A stretch of DNA of 64,000 bases from Haberlea rhodopensis (taxonomy: Eukaryota > Streptophyta > Magnoliopsida > Lamiales > Gesneriaceae). Under the pieces are notes generated by a model that was not told the origin of the DNA, did not search any database, and saw nothing but the letters and a program-made list of their open reading frames with translations. Positions 1-12,240 of the stretch are shown one piece after another. The position numbers were made by a program, and so were the translations under genes. Each line of letters starts with the position of its first letter. The first letter of the stretch is position 1. Location of the stretch: contig CAJQUN010000023.1 of the NCBI GenBank assembly GCA_907163345.1, positions 7,450,598 to 7,514,597 of the forward strand, written 5' to 3'.

Positions 1-2
1 AG

Positions 3-3000
3 TTGGGCAGTCAGTGGACTTTCTTTGGCAACGGTTCTCGTGCGAAGATTCCGTTGATTTCAGCGATCAAGATGTCTCAGTTGTTGGAACGTGGACACAC
101 GGGCTATCTTATTTATGCCGTGGACACGTCTGGAAAGAGTAAAGAACTGAGGGTTGAGGATGTACCAGTTGTGGCAGAATTTGCTGATGTATTTCCAGAA
201 GAGATCCCAGGATTTCCACCGGCCAGGGAAGTTGAATTTGGGATCGAGTTGCTGCCAGGGACATCCGCTATCTCTCGTGCACCTTATAGGATGGCACCGG
301 CAGAGCTAAGAGAGTTGAAAGATCAGTTGCAGGATCTCCTGGACAAGGGGTATATACGCCCGAGCGTGTCGCCATGGGGCGCACCAGTTCTCTTTGTGAA
401 GAAGAAGGACGGTTCGATGCGGCTGTGCATCGATTACCGGCAGCTGAATAAGGCTACAGTGAAGAACAAGTATCCTCTCCCAAGGATTGACGACTTGTTT
501 GATCAGTTGCAAGGTACCAGGGTGTATAGCAAGATTGACTTGAGGTCCGGGTATCATCAGATTCGAGTCAGAGAGGATGATGTGCAGAAGACAGCGTTCC
601 GGACTCGATACGGGCATTATGAGTTCTTGGTGATGCCGTTCGGTGTGACGAACGCCCCGGCCGTCTTTATGAGTCTGATGAACAGAGTGTTTCAGCCGTA
701 TCTTGATCAGTTCGTCATCGTGTTTATTGACGACATTCTTATCTACTCTCGGAGTGAGGAAGATCATGTGAAACACTTGAGGACAGTGCTTCAGATTCTC
801 AGAGAGCATCAGTTGTATGCTAAGCTCAGTAAGTGCGAGTTTTGGCTGAGCAGAGTAGTGTTTCTGGGGCATGTCATTTCGAGCAGCGGGATATCAGTGG
901 ACCCCAAGAAGATTGAGGCTGTGATGGAGTGGGCTGCCCCCACTTCTGTGCCTGAGATCCGGAGTTTTCTTGGTTTGGCCGGGTATTATCGGCGCTTTGT
1001 TGAGGGCTTTTCGAAGATTGCCAAGCCGCTGACTCAGTTGACTCAGAAGGGTGTGCCTTTCTTTTGGTCAGAAGCTTGTGAGGAGAGCTTCCAGGAGTTG
1101 AAGCACCGGTTGACGACGGCGCCAGTGTTAGTGATTCCTACGGAGAACTCCAGATTTGTGTTGTATACTGATGCATCGCTTCAGGGCCTTGGGTGTGTTC
1201 TGATGCAAGATAATCATGTGGTAGCTTATGCATCGAGGCAGTTGAAGCCGCATGAGACCAGATATCCAGTTCATGACTTGGAATTGGCGGCTATCATCTT
1301 CGCCCTGAAGATCTGGAGGCATTATTTGTATGGTACGTCGTTTACCATCTATACGGACCACAAGAGCCTCAAGTTTTTATTCACTCAGGCAGAGCTGAAC
1401 ATGAGGCAGAGGAGATGGATGGACCTACTCAAGGACTATGATTGCGAGATAGAGTACCATCCCGGGAAAGCCAATTTGACAGCAGACGCTTTGAGCCGGA
1501 AAGTAAGGAGTTCTGCTGAGGACGTCATCCATTTGTCGGCTATGATGACCTCCTATTGTCATCTCGGCTATGATTTTGATATAGATGCATCACCAGTGTA
1601 TGTCTCTACCTTATTAGCTGAGCCAGATATTTATGAGAACATCAGGAGAGCTCAGAGGTCAGATGCTGAGGTTCAGAGATGGTTGTCTATAGTGCATCTT
1701 GGTCAGCCGACGAAGTTCAGAGTGGCCGACGACGGATCTTTGAGATTGGGTAACCGCTGGGTAGTTCCAAGTACGCCGGAGTTGCGTAAGGGGATCTTGG
1801 AGCGAGCTCACAGTAGTAGACTTAGCATCCACCCAGGCGGGAAGAAGATGTACAGAGATCTGCGTGGTCAGTTTTGGTGGAAGAGAATGAAGTCCGATGT
1901 CGTCGCTTTTGTGAAGAGGTGTTTGATCTGCCAGCAGGTCAAGGCAGAGAGACAGAGACCTGGCGGCGAGTTGAGAAGCTTGGAGATACCGAAGTGGAAG
2001 TGGGAGCACATTTCCATGGACTTCGTGACTCATTTGCCGAGAAGTGCTTCAGGCTTCGATGCTATTTGGGTGATTGTGGACAGATTGACCAAAGTGGCTC
2101 ACTTTATTCCCTATAGCATGACCTTTACATTCTTGAGGATGGCGCAGATATATATTAGAGATGTGGTGAGATTGCATGGGATCCCCGTTTCTATTGTGTC
2201 AGATCGAGATCCGCGATTCACATCTCATTTCTGGGAAGGCCTTCAGTCAGCTTTGGGAACTGAGGTCAGATTGAGCACTGCTTATCATCCTCAGACGGAT
2301 GGCCAGACCGAGCGCACTATTCAGACGCTCGAGGACATGTTAAGAGCTTGTGTTTTGGAGTTCGATGCCACTTGGCAAGATTCGGTGCCTTTGGTAGAGT
2401 TTTCTTATAACAATAGCTACCAGGCAAGTATTCAAATGGCTCCATTTGAAGCTCTTTATGGCAGGCGATGTAGATCACCATTGTGTTGGGATGATTTGGA
2501 CAGTAGATCAGTCGGAGGGCCTGAGTTGATCCGGGAAATGGAAGAGAAGATAAAGATTATAAGGCAGAAAATGAAAGCGGCTCAGGACAGACAGGCTGCT
2601 TATGCAAATAAACGGCGGAGACCGTTGGAATTTCAGTTGGGAGATAAGGTCTTTTTGAAGATCTCGCCTTTTAGAGGCGTTGTGCGATTTGGGATGCGCG
2701 GGAAACTGTCTCCGAGGTATGTTGGACCGTACGAGATTTTGCAGCGCATTGGCACCTTAGCTTACCGACTGGCCTTGCCGCCTTCTTTATCTGGTATACA
2801 TGATGTGTTTCATGTATCGATGCTGCGGAAGTATGAGCCGGATCCGTCTCACGTGTTACAGCCTTCCGAAGTTCAGTTAGAGTCAGATGTATCTTATGTG
2901 GAACGGCCTGTTAGAATTCTGGACAGAGCAGACCGTAGACTTCGGAACAAAGTGATACCGATGATCAAAGTTCAGTGGGATCGCAGGGGTGTCGAGGAGG

Positions 3001-3119
3001 CTACGTGGGAGACGGAGCAGCATATGGTGCAGCACTACCCGGAACTATTCTCTGGTATGAGTTTATGTTTAGTTTCTGTTGGGGTAAGTGCATGTGATTT
3101 CGAGGATGAAATCTTATAA
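3..3119 (+). CDS. gypsy pol polyprotein, 3' part (RT, RNase H, integrase, chromodomain)
   Basis: This is an open frame of 1038 codons truncated by the left window edge; the apparent start is not the true one. The RT core occupies roughly residues 120-290, with the catalytic box VIVFIDDILIYS near residue 240. RNase H follows around 385-500 (LYTDASLQGLGCVL, then TDHKSLKFL). The integrase zinc-binding motif lies near 605-645 (HPGGK ... CLICQQ), and the integrase core with D, D and E lies around 665-790 (MDFVTHLPR, SDRDPRF, AYHPQTDGQTER). The C-terminus has the GPYEI...HDVFHVSMLRKY module and a chromodomain-like segment (IKVQWDRRGVEEATWE). No stop or frameshift breaks it. The protein copies element RNA into DNA and integrates it; the full product would also include gag and protease upstream. 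Confidence 0.93.
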   Translation: MGSQWTFFGNGSRAKIPLISAIKMSQLLERGHTGYLIYAVDTSGKSKELRVEDVPVVAEFADVFPEEIPGFPPAREVEFGIELLPGTSAISRAPYRMAPAELRELKDQLQDLLDKGYIRPSVSPWGAPVLFVKKKDGSMRLCIDYRQLNKATVKNKYPLPRIDDLFDQLQGTRVYSKIDLRSGYHQIRVREDDVQKTAFRTRYGHYEFLVMPFGVTNAPAVFMSLMNRVFQPYLDQFVIVFIDDILIYSRSEEDHVKHLRTVLQILREHQLYAKLSKCEFWLSRVVFLGHVISSSGISVDPKKIEAVMEWAAPTSVPEIRSFLGLAGYYRRFVEGFSKIAKPLTQLTQKGVPFFWSEACEESFQELKHRLTTAPVLVIPTENSRFVLYTDASLQGLGCVLMQDNHVVAYASRQLKPHETRYPVHDLELAAIIFALKIWRHYLYGTSFTIYTDHKSLKFLFTQAELNMRQRRWMDLLKDYDCEIEYHPGKANLTADALSRKVRSSAEDVIHLSAMMTSYCHLGYDFDIDASPVYVSTLLAEPDIYENIRRAQRSDAEVQRWLSIVHLGQPTKFRVADDGSLRLGNRWVVPSTPELRKGILERAHSSRLSIHPGGKKMYRDLRGQFWWKRMKSDVVAFVKRCLICQQVKAERQRPGGELRSLEIPKWKWEHISMDFVTHLPRSASGFDAIWVIVDRLTKVAHFIPYSMTFTFLRMAQIYIRDVVRLHGIPVSIVSDRDPRFTSHFWEGLQSALGTEVRLSTAYHPQTDGQTERTIQTLEDMLRACVLEFDATWQDSVPLVEFSYNNSYQASIQMAPFEALYGRRCRSPLCWDDLDSRSVGGPELIREMEEKIKIIRQKMKAAQDRQAAYANKRRRPLEFQLGDKVFLKISPFRGVVRFGMRGKLSPRYVGPYEILQRIGTLAYRLALPPSLSGIHDVFHVSMLRKYEPDPSHVLQPSEVQLESDVSYVERPVRILDRADRRLRNKVIPMIKVQWDRRGVEEATWETEQHMVQHYPELFSGMSLCLVSVGVSACDFEDEIL

Positions 3120-3131
3120 GTAGGGGAGTAT

Positions 3132-5265
3132 TGTGACATCCCCGAAATGGTTAATTGCTAATTGGCTTTAAATTATGTTTGCATGATTAATTATGTGGTA
3201 ATTGATTATGTGTTGGGATTTATTTACCTTATGGAAATGCATGGTCATGTTGTAAGGGGTGACCCGGGATTGCATTTCAGGGTGCATGTGGTGCATGTTG
3301 GGTAAATATTATGGGAAGCATGATTTATTTGCCTTGGTTAGCAATTTATGAGAAATCATGTGTTAATTGATATTATGGTGCATTTTGAGTAAATACTTTG
3401 AAAAATATCATGTTGGGGTGTTTTATACACCATGGAATTGTTTGGCATGCATTTTAATTAACCAACTCATTTTTTTTATACCCAACCCCACCCCATCCAC
3501 TCTTACTCACTTTACCAAAACATTTCCAACACCCAAACCCTTCCCCTCTTCACATTTTCGTTTTTGAGGCCAAGGGTGAAGAGAAGTTCTTGCAAAACTT
3601 GAATTTGTGGAGTTTGTTGGGTGATTTGAGATCCCCAAGAGGTATGGGTACCTCATTGTTAATTTTGTAAGGTTTTGTTTAAGTTTGGGTTGGTTTGATG
3701 GGTTTTAAAATGGGTTTGTGTTGGGTGTTGTGATTTTGGTAGTGTTTTGGTTGGATGTTGTATATTTGAGTTTATATTGATGTTTGTGGGTGGTTTTGAG
3801 TTGTTGGGTTTGATTAATGTTGGAGTATGTGGGTGTGTATGAGATGGGGTTGAAGAGGGGTGAATAGTGCCCAAACCCCGCATGCCCGCAGCTCGGCGAT
3901 CGATCGGCATTTTTCTCGCGATCGATCGCGAGCAGCAGGGCTGAGGCAGTAAGCCTCAGCGATCGATCGCGAGCTTGGCGCGATCGATCGGCGAGGCCGC
4001 GATCGATCGGCGCTAGCTCCGCGATCGATCGCGGATTGTTAAAAATTGTTGGGCGAGGCAGTGTGTTCTCGCGATCGATCGGGGCTTGATGGCGATCGAT
4101 CGCGAGACACCAAAAAGGGTGTTTTTGGTTATTTTTGTGGGATTTTTGGTATTGGACTATTATTGGGTTCTAATATTGGTATTTGTGAATATGTAGAACC
4201 AACCCAGGTGGCAACGCAGCCAAGGAATTGAGGTCCAACCACATTCCACATTTTGGAAAGGTACGTAGTGGACGTACGGGCACCCAACGGTAACATGTAT
4301 TTTATATACTCATTGTTTATGCATTGTGGATGCGAGTATATATGTGGTATTGCATTGTGGATGCATATACATGTTGATTTATGCCATATGAGGTATTGCA
4401 TTGTGGATGCATATACATGGTAATTTATGCATATTGATGTTAGATGCATATTATGATTATTGGATGCACATCCCATGAGTCGTGGTCATCCTTTGATGAT
4501 TTTAATGCTTGCCGCTTTTTGTATTGGTTCCGCTAAATGTGAAGCGAGGGGTGGGAGCGCCGCATGTCACATTTGAGCGTGGTTGTCATATGGGGCGAGG
4601 AAAGGGTATTTGCCGCTCTCTGTGAAGCGAGGGGTGGGAGCGCCGCATGTCCATTGTAGCGAGGTTATCCTATGCCGCCCATATGAATATAAGCGAGGGG
4701 CATTAAAATACACTGTGATGGACAGACTAGGGAATGGTGACCAATATTTGGTACTGTTGAGATGGTATATGATGTCATGACATGTTTTGGCCATTAAAAA
4801 TAATCTGTTGATTATACTCATGAGTTATGGTACAGGGACAACCAAACGGGAAGCGTTTGAAATGCATGGGAAAACAGGAAGTGTTTTATATTGATTATGC
4901 ATTTACGCTTTATCTTCATATTGTGTTAAATATGAATGATTATTATTGCTCATGTTTGGGGGTTGTCCTTGTAGGTACCTTTTTGGCATGATAGATGGGC
5001 TTGAACGGGTTGAGACAGTGAGCTTCACGAGCATCTTTGGTAGATGAAAGGACAGGATTCTTTTGTATAGTGCCTACTCTAGGAGTAGCGTAAAACTATA
5101 GTGGACACATTCATTTGTTGGAATGTAATTAATCCTTTTGGTAGTCCTTTATGTTTGGCATGTAAATGCTTAAGCTCATAGACTCAACTTGTTTACTCTA
5201 CTCTGATCATTTATTTAGCTCTATTATGCCTTTATTCCGCACTTAAGTATTAGGGTCCTTACACA
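3132..5265 (+). repeat. 3' LTR of the gypsy element
   Basis: The LTR begins TGTGACATCCCCG directly after a purine-rich tract (TAGGGGAGTAT) and ends ...GGGTCCTTACACA, giving TG...CA ends and a length of about 2.13 kb. Its partner LTR is outside the window, so the right boundary rests on the CA end and the change of sequence character. Inside are a palindrome cluster (3897-4102), three imperfect copies of GCATTGTGGATGC (4321-4420), and two copies of GAAGCGAGGGGTGGGAGCG (about 4541 and 4623). Small ORFs here are not considered genes. Confidence 0.8.
3897..4102. repeat. Cluster of eight CGATCGATCG palindromes in the LTR
   Basis: The identical self-complementary 10-mer CGATCGATCG starts at 3897, 3919, 3960, 3981, 4000, 4022, 4072 and 4093. 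Most copies are extended to GCGATCGATCGCG or similar. Spacing is irregular (19-50 bp), so this is not a simple tandem repeat. The tract is much more GC-rich than the rest of the LTR. It may be a protein-binding or CG-methylation platform in the LTR promoter; its function is unknown. Confidence 0.9.
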
Positions 5266-5306
5266 TTACTTCCTCTGCCCACGAAGAAATTGACTCCAAG
5301 AATACT

Positions 5307-5311
5307 GTTTC
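5307..5311. repeat. Target-site duplication GTTTC (left) of copia element 1
   Basis: GTTTC directly abuts the left LTR end (TGTAAGG at 5312) and is repeated exactly at 13965-13969 after the right LTR. A 5-bp duplication is standard for LTR retrotransposon integrase and proves that both outer boundaries are original. Confidence 0.93.
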
Positions 5312-6818
5312 TGTAAGGAATCCAACATGCAATGCGCAGCGAAAATAAAATTTGGATTCCCTAACCATGGACCTATACGGAGTAAATCATATCGAGGTGT
5401 AAAGAGAATCATACCCTTGTTGCGTGTTTGAGCAGAATCCTCCTTGCAACAAGACGTCCAACGTGTTCCTCGAGTCAGGTGCAAAGATGGTGCACCTCTG
5501 CCTCTACGGTATCCACGATCAAATCGACAAAGGAAGTTGAATAACAAATTGCTATAGTTGTTATTCAACAGAGAAGGGGACGAGCTACACAGTGACGTGC
5601 GGCTGCTAGGTTAAGGGTTTTAGTTAATTCACAATTAACGTCTAACCCCTACGTAAACCTAATACTCTTCTATATATATGCGTCGATTATCATTAAGCTT
5701 AGGTTTTCTCAAAACCACATCAAAGCCCATTATAATCAATTACCCATATATATATATATATATCGCAATCTTAAACATATATATATATATCCAATATATA
5801 TATATGTTCGGTCCATACAATAATATCATATATTATTATTATATGATTAGGACTCTTCCTAATCAACTTAATCCATCCAATGAATTATATTCCCCTTTAT
5901 CGATTTAATTTTTTTTTGTGACCCGTTAGGATCTTGCAACGTTGGCAGTGACATAAAATCTAATTTTATGTCACAAGCAATGAGCGGTATCTAGCAACAC
6001 ATCAAGGCTACCCAAGTTACAAGAATGTCATTGACTCGACATAACTTATGGCCTGTGATAATATTAACCATGTAACTTAATCCCTTTGTCCATGTGTTTA
6101 GATTGAACATGAGTCATGGAATAGTCATACTCGTATATTCAATCTCTATTTCTTGATCCCCAAGTAGAACTAGAATAAACGAATAAGCTCGATATCACAT
6201 ATCGACTCATTCGAGCACGACCATGCATTTTAGTCTTACTTGATCAAGGGCCCAAACACTTCTCCTGTTATATAGGAGGGACAAATCCTATCTTGATCAA
6301 TCAACATCCCTCTACATAATTCGTAGTGTATCCAATAGTTTCCTTTATAGTTTACCCTGTTACAGGTAACGTTTGACAATATCAAGATACATAACTCCTT
6401 ATGTTGGGATCTCTGATGATCTCAAGTCGTAAGGATTACATACATTATTATCACTATGAGAATTGCTTATGACACTCATATAACTATCCATGTAGCATTC
6501 TCATGGTGGGTCTGTCCAGTACATCGTTCTCTAACATGTACCTATGTGTTGATTTGATATCTCATATCTATGAACAATTCATCAATCAAAACATACTAGT
6601 CTCAATGCATTATCATTATCCTTATTCATGATAATACTTGACTAGGGACAATCTTTAAGAATAATACAATATTATTCTAAGGACATTAACTTGTATATCA
6701 ATTCATATTGCACAGATATTCGAATAATATATGATAATGATTTGTCATTTATAAAATCATAAAACATTGTATGTCTTAAACAATCATCTAATGACTTGTC
6801 TTAGGGCATATCCCAACA
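5312..6818 (-). repeat. 3' LTR of copia element 1
   Basis: Read on the - strand, this 1507-bp LTR begins TGTTGGGATATGCCC and ends ATTCCTTACA. It matches 12436-13964 along its whole length with scattered substitutions. A TA microsatellite near 5740-5810 is clearly shorter here than in the partner copy. ORFs predicted here are LTR sequence, not genes. Confidence 0.95.
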
Positions 6819-6832
6819 AATCTCCCACTTGC
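6819..6832 (-). other. Polypurine tract of copia element 1
   Basis: On the - strand AAGTGGGAGATT immediately precedes the 3' LTR start. This is the usual position and composition of the plus-strand DNA priming site. Confidence 0.75.
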
Positions 6833-6833
6833 A

Positions 6834-9800
6834 CTAAGACCAATCAGACATATACCTAATGCCTAGAGATCTAGTATGACGATCATGCTTCTGCTGTGAC
6901 AGTGGCTTCGTCAATGGGTCAGATAAATTATCATCTGTTGGTACTTTGCATATTTTAACATCTCCCCTTTCAACGATTTCTCGAATGAAATGAAAGCGCC
7001 GAAGTATGTGCTTGGATCTTTGGTGAGATCTAGGTTCCTTAGCCAATGCGATCACTCCATTGTTGTCACAATAGAGTTCTATCGGATCTTTAATGCTAGG
7101 CACCACTCCAAGTTCAGAAATGAACTTCCTGATCCAAACAGCTTCCTTTGCTGCATCTGAGGCAGCAATGTACTCAGCTTCCGTTGTAGAATCGGCTACT
7201 GTCTCTTGCTTTGAACTCTTCCAGCTCACAGCACCTCCATTTAGGCAATACACATATCCTGATTGCGATCGAAAATCATCTTTGTCGGTTTGGAAACTTG
7301 CATCAGTGTAACCAATTACATTGAGCTCTTCCTCACCTCCATAAATCAAGAATGTATCCTTAGTTCTTCTCAAGTATTTCAGGATATTCTTGACTGCAAT
7401 CCAGTGACTTTCACCTGGATCAACTTGATATCTGCTCGTCATGCTCAAAGCATACGAAACATCGGGAGGAGTACATATCATGGCATACATGATAGATCCA
7501 ATAGCTGACGCATATGGAATCTTACTCATGCGTTGTCTCTCATCTGGTGTTGAAGGACACTGTTCCTTCGAGAGATAAATTCCATGTGTCATAGGCACGA
7601 ATCCTTTCTTTGATTCTTGCATGCTAAACCGTTTTAGCACTTTGTCTATGTATGTACTTTGACTTAGGCCAAGTAATCTTCTTGATCTATCTCTATAGAT
7701 CTTGATTCCTAATACATAGGTGGCTTCACCCAAGTCTTTCATAGAAAAGCAATTCCCTAGCCAAATCTTTATAGATTGTAAGGCAGGGATATCATTCTCA
7801 ATTAGAAGTATGTCATCTACATACAATATTAGGAAGATAATTATGCTCCCACTGACCTTCTTGTAGACACAAGGTTCATCTACGTTTTTGATGAAACCAA
7901 ACTCTTTGACTGCATCATCAAAACGAAGATTCCAACTCCGAGAAGCTTGCTTCAATCCATAAATGGATCGTTGTAGCTTGCATATCTTTCCAGCATCCTT
8001 TGGATCGACAAAACCCTCGGGCTGTGTCATGTACACATCCTCAAGCAGATTTCCATTAAGGAAAGCTGTTTTGACATCCATCTGGCAGATTTCATAATCA
8101 TGAAATGCAGCTATTGCAAAAGATCCTAATGGATTTAACCATGGCAACTGGTGAAAAAGTTTCATCATAGTCAATACCATGAATTTGTTTGAAACCTTTT
8201 GCAACCAGTCGACCTTTATAGGTTTGTACATTACCATCCATGTCAGTCTTTTTCTTGAAAATCCATTTGCACCCAATGGGTCGTACCCCTTCAGGTGGGT
8301 CAACCAAAGTCCATACTTGGTTTGCATACATGGATTCCATCTCAGATTTCATGGCCTCTTGCCATTTCTCAGAATCAGTGCCCATTATAGCTTGTTGATA
8401 AGATGACGGCTCATCCTCATCAATAAGTAGTAAATCACCTTGTTGAGTCATAAGAAATCCATATCTCTGTGGCTCCCGGTGTTCTTTTACAGACCTACGC
8501 TGGGCTTGTGTCTCTTGAGCAGGCACTTTATCCACAACATCTTGTGGTGTCTGCTCTGTTTCCATCTCAATATCATGTTCGATGTTTTCTTGTGGTTGTA
8601 CTTCACTAAGTTCTATTTGTCTCCCACTGGTTTTTCTAGAAATAAATTCTCTTTCAAGAAAGACACCAGTCCGAGCAACAACTACTTTGTTCTCGGTGGG
8701 ATAATAGAAATAGTATCCTTTCATTTCCTTAGGATACCCCACAAATAAACACTTATCAGATTTGGGTCCAAGTTTGTTAGTGGCGTGACGTCTAACAAAA
8801 GCCTCACAACCCCAAATCTTCATAAAAGACATACTAGGACACTTCCCTGTCCATATCTCATATGGTGTATTTTCCACTGATTTAGATGGAACACGGTTCA
8901 GTATAAATATTGCTGTTTCTAAAGCATGTCCCCAAAAGGATATCGGAAGATCTGCATGACTCATCATTGATCTAACCATGTCCAACAAGGTTCGATTTCT
9001 CCTCTCGGATACACCATTCCATTGTGGAGTATACGGAGGAGTGAGTTGCTGGACTATCCCACACTCCTTTAGATAGTCATAAAACTCTTGGCTTAAGTAT
9101 TCACCTCCTCGATCTGATCGAAGGATTTTGATATTTTTGCCAAGTTGGTTTTGTACTTCATTCTTGAAATCTTTGAACTTTTCAAAGGTTTCATGCTTAT
9201 GCTTCATTAGGTACACATACCCATATCTACTGAGGTCATCAGTAAATGTAACGAAGTATTGAAAACCACCTCTAGCTTGTGTACTTATTGGCCCACATAC
9301 ATCACTATGTATTAGTCCCAATAAAACATTTGCCCTTTCAACATGTCCCTTGAAAGGGGCTTTAGTCATCTTGCCCATTAAACAAGACTCGTATGTTTCA
9401 TATGATTCAAAATCAAATGAATCCAAAACTCCATCCTTATGAAGTTTTGATATGCGTTTCTCGTTTATGTGGCCCAAGCGACAATGCCAGAGATAAGTTG
9501 GATTAGAATCAATATTCTTAATCCTTTTAGTATTTATGTTATAGATATGCATATCAAGATTTAATACATAAAGACCATTAATCATTTGTGCACTAGCATA
9601 AAACATATCATTTAAATAAATAGAACAACAGTTGTCCTTTATCATAAATGAAAATCTACAATTGTCCAAACAAGAAATAGAAATAATGTTTTTAGTAATA
9701 GATGACACAAAATAACAGTCTTTTAAAATCAACGATAAACCAGAAGGTAAAGCTAAACAATAATCTCCTATAGCTAATGCAGCAACTCTTGCTCCATTTC

Positions 9801-10794
9801 CAACTCGGAGATCAACTTCACCTTTCGCCAACGTCCTACTCCTTTTGAGATCCTGCACATTTACACAAATGTGAGATCCACATCCAGTATCTAATACCCA
9901 CGATGAAGAAGTAGATAAATTGACTTCTATAACAAAAATACCTGAAGTGGAAGTCACACTTCCTTTCTTGAGATCCTCCAGATAAACTTTGCAATTTCTT
10001 TTCCAATGACCGGTCTCACCGCAATGGAAACAGTTCCCTTCTTTTGCTATCCCTCCATTTGGCTTAAGTGCAGAAGCTTTTGGCTTAGATTTAACAAAGA
10101 CCTTCTTGTTCTTATTGAAGCTCTTAGCTTTAGTCTTTCCTTTGCTCTTATTCACAATAAGAACATTTGTAGGCTTAGACTTCTTGCTATTTGCTTCAAA
10201 AGTTCTAAGCATGCCAAGTAATTGTGGTAGAGTCTTTTCAATTTCAATCATATTGTAATTCAAGACAAATTGACTGAAGCTTTCAGGCAACGATTGCAAG
10301 ATCACGTCAGTGGCCAACTCTTGGTCCAAAGGAAAACCTAGCTTCTCCAGATTCTCAATATACCCAATCATCTTGAGTACATGAGTTCCAACTAGACTTC
10401 CTTCTACCATTCTACACTGGAACAACGCTTTAGAGACGTCATACCTCTCTTATCTTGCTTGTTGTTGGTACAGTTGCTTTAGATGCTCGATCATATCGAA
10501 CGCCTCCATTTCCCCATGTTGCTTCTGAAGCTCAGAGTTCATGGTGGCAAGCATAAGGCACCCAACATCAAGTGCGTCATTTTGATGCTTCTTGTAAGCA
10601 TCTTTATCGGCCTTAGCAGCCATCATGGGAGGTTCCTCAGCAGGTAAGGGTTCTTCTAGTACATATTGCTTCTTTTCTTGTTTGAGGACTATCCTCAAGT
10701 TCCTATACTAGTCTTGGAAATTTGTCTCATTTAATTTATCCTTCTCAAGGACCGATCGCAGTGATAATGTGCTTGTTACGTTGTTAGTTGCCAT
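6834..10794 (-). pseudogene. copia gag-pol polyprotein, three inactivating lesions
   Basis: The frame starts at ATG 10794 (MATNNVTSTLSLRS). Gag has a TAG stop at 10708-10710, where a tryptophan codon is expected, and a TAA at 10450-10452; translation then stays in frame. A zinc knuckle (CFHCGETGHWKRNC), aspartic protease (WVLDTGCGSHIC), pre-integrase domain (WHCRLGH) and integrase core (HSDVCGPIS ... SDRGGEY ... NGVSERRNR) follow. Near 8100-8120 the frame shifts by one, and RT continues in another frame with YVDDILLI and the RNase H motif ALAKEPRSHQRSKHI. RNase H ends at 6834. The protein would have encapsidated, copied and integrated element RNA. In this copy it cannot be made as one product. 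Confidence 0.93.
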
Positions 10795-11869
10795 GGATAT
10801 CTACAATATAAATATGCAAAATAAGTTTATGATTTTAATCATTTAATATGGTCTTATATTAAATGACACTCCCACTATTTTGTTTAAAATTATCAACCAT
10901 CGAAACCTTTAGTGGGCCAAGATCCATATTTCACCTAATCTTGAGTTAGCTTTGGCTAATCGCCCAAGACTCGGTTATTTAGGTAGACAACACTTTGTCA
11001 ATTACATCACATGTAATTCTTAGATAGTTGGACGAACAACGCTTTGTTCAAATTCATCAAATGAATTATTATCCAACCACATGCCTCTAGGTTCCCAATC
11101 CTATTGAGATAACCTAGTTAAGTCGTACCCAATTTAAAGTAAAACGGATATCACTATTATCCTTTCGCGCCTTACCAAGATTGCCACGGTGCTTTGCTTT
11201 GGCAAACCCACACATGTTCAATCGAAGTCTTGACGAGTACTTTTAATTTTGGAAGGCATCTAAAACTTAATATTTTAGAGGGATTTATTGATCTCATGAT
11301 TTTATTATTGATAATATAAAATATGTCCACTACATATACGCATATACATATCTACATATATGTATAATAAAATTATCAATCTAAAACATAAGATAAATCA
11401 TGCATCACATACATAAATTAAATGTGACATGATTATAGCCCCTACTAGCGATTTTCTCAAGCCAATGAGAAAATCCTAAGAGTCAACCACAAGCACCTTC
11501 ATTTGGCTCCAAATTGTGAATGGCCTCCTCATCCCGGCACCATGCTCCATCTTCATTGATTACCATCAATAAATAAACTATACTATTTAACATTTACAAA
11601 TATAGAGAATTCCTCGATTCACATTCGAGGGGAACATAGAAGAGGGATAACATTTAGAATAAAATAGAGAAGGCACGACTCGCAGGTCGTATTATAAATT
11701 ACAAACATTCACAAATCCTATCTAATAGGTTAAAGGGCTATAACCATGCACCATGCTCAAACAACACATAAAACATGCTACTACAATTAATGAATTAAAT
11801 TCTAAACATTTTAAAATTTAATTCTATGTACATAAACCGTAAAATAAAATTTGGAAAACTTATCGTACG

Positions 11870-12240
11870 CTCGGGGCATCATATGCCTCGAACATCCGCC
11901 CGTGCACGTTGGTTTCCCACCCATGCACGTCGGTCGCCCTTTAAGCCAAACCGGTTGCCCTTCACAAGCCAAAACCAGTCGCCCAGCACAAGCCATCAGT
12001 CGCCCTTCACAAGCCATAACCGGTCGCCCTTCACAAGAGGACCGGTCGCACGCCTTGAAGATGAAAGTTGGGTTGGTCGCGCGCCCTTGCGCTATGCGGT
12101 CGCCCTTCATGACACCAAACCAGTCGCCCTTCAAAAGAGGCTCGGTCGTGTGTCATGGTGGCTCGGTCGCGCGTCATGGTGAGCTGGGTCGCACGCCTTG
12201 CGGCTATTCGGTCGCCCGCCTCAAGCGTTCAGTCATGCGC
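11870..12240 (-). repeat. Degenerate ~20-bp minisatellite in the copia 1 leader
   Basis: Between primer site and gag, imperfect copies of CGGTCGCCCTTCACAAGCC recur about every 20-40 bp. The tract is GC-rich within an AT-rich element and is open in several frames on both strands, which produces ORFs rich in CEGRP-like or SPFTSH-like repeats. Nothing else suggests translation. Known copia leaders of this kind are usually untranslated. Confidence 0.75.

Larger units (their letters stand above)
1..5265 (+). mobile_element. Ty3/gypsy LTR retrotransposon (chromovirus, Tekay/Del-like), 3' part
   Basis: The window opens inside the pol gene. Reverse transcriptase, RNase H, integrase and a chromodomain-like tail are followed by a polypurine stretch (about 3120-3131) and one LTR. 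The order RT-RNase H-integrase identifies Ty3/gypsy, and the C-terminal chromodomain-like segment points to a chromovirus. The gag and protease regions and the 5' LTR lie outside the window, so neither target-site duplication nor LTR age can be assessed. The open pol frame suggests a fairly young insertion. The lineage name is an inference from the integrase tail. Confidence 0.93.

Noticed and set aside
306..872. 188-codon - strand ORF
   Set aside because: It is the reverse complement of the gypsy RT domain; codon content and motifs belong to the + strand frame.
4129..4476. 115-codon - strand ORF in the gypsy LTR
   Set aside because: It lies wholly in the LTR and is made of the GCATTGTGGATGC repeats; there is no similarity to a protein family.
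5266..5568. 100-codon - strand ORF, with a near copy at 12369-12707
   Set aside because: Both are the ends of the copia 1 LTRs. The duplication reflects LTR identity, not a gene family.
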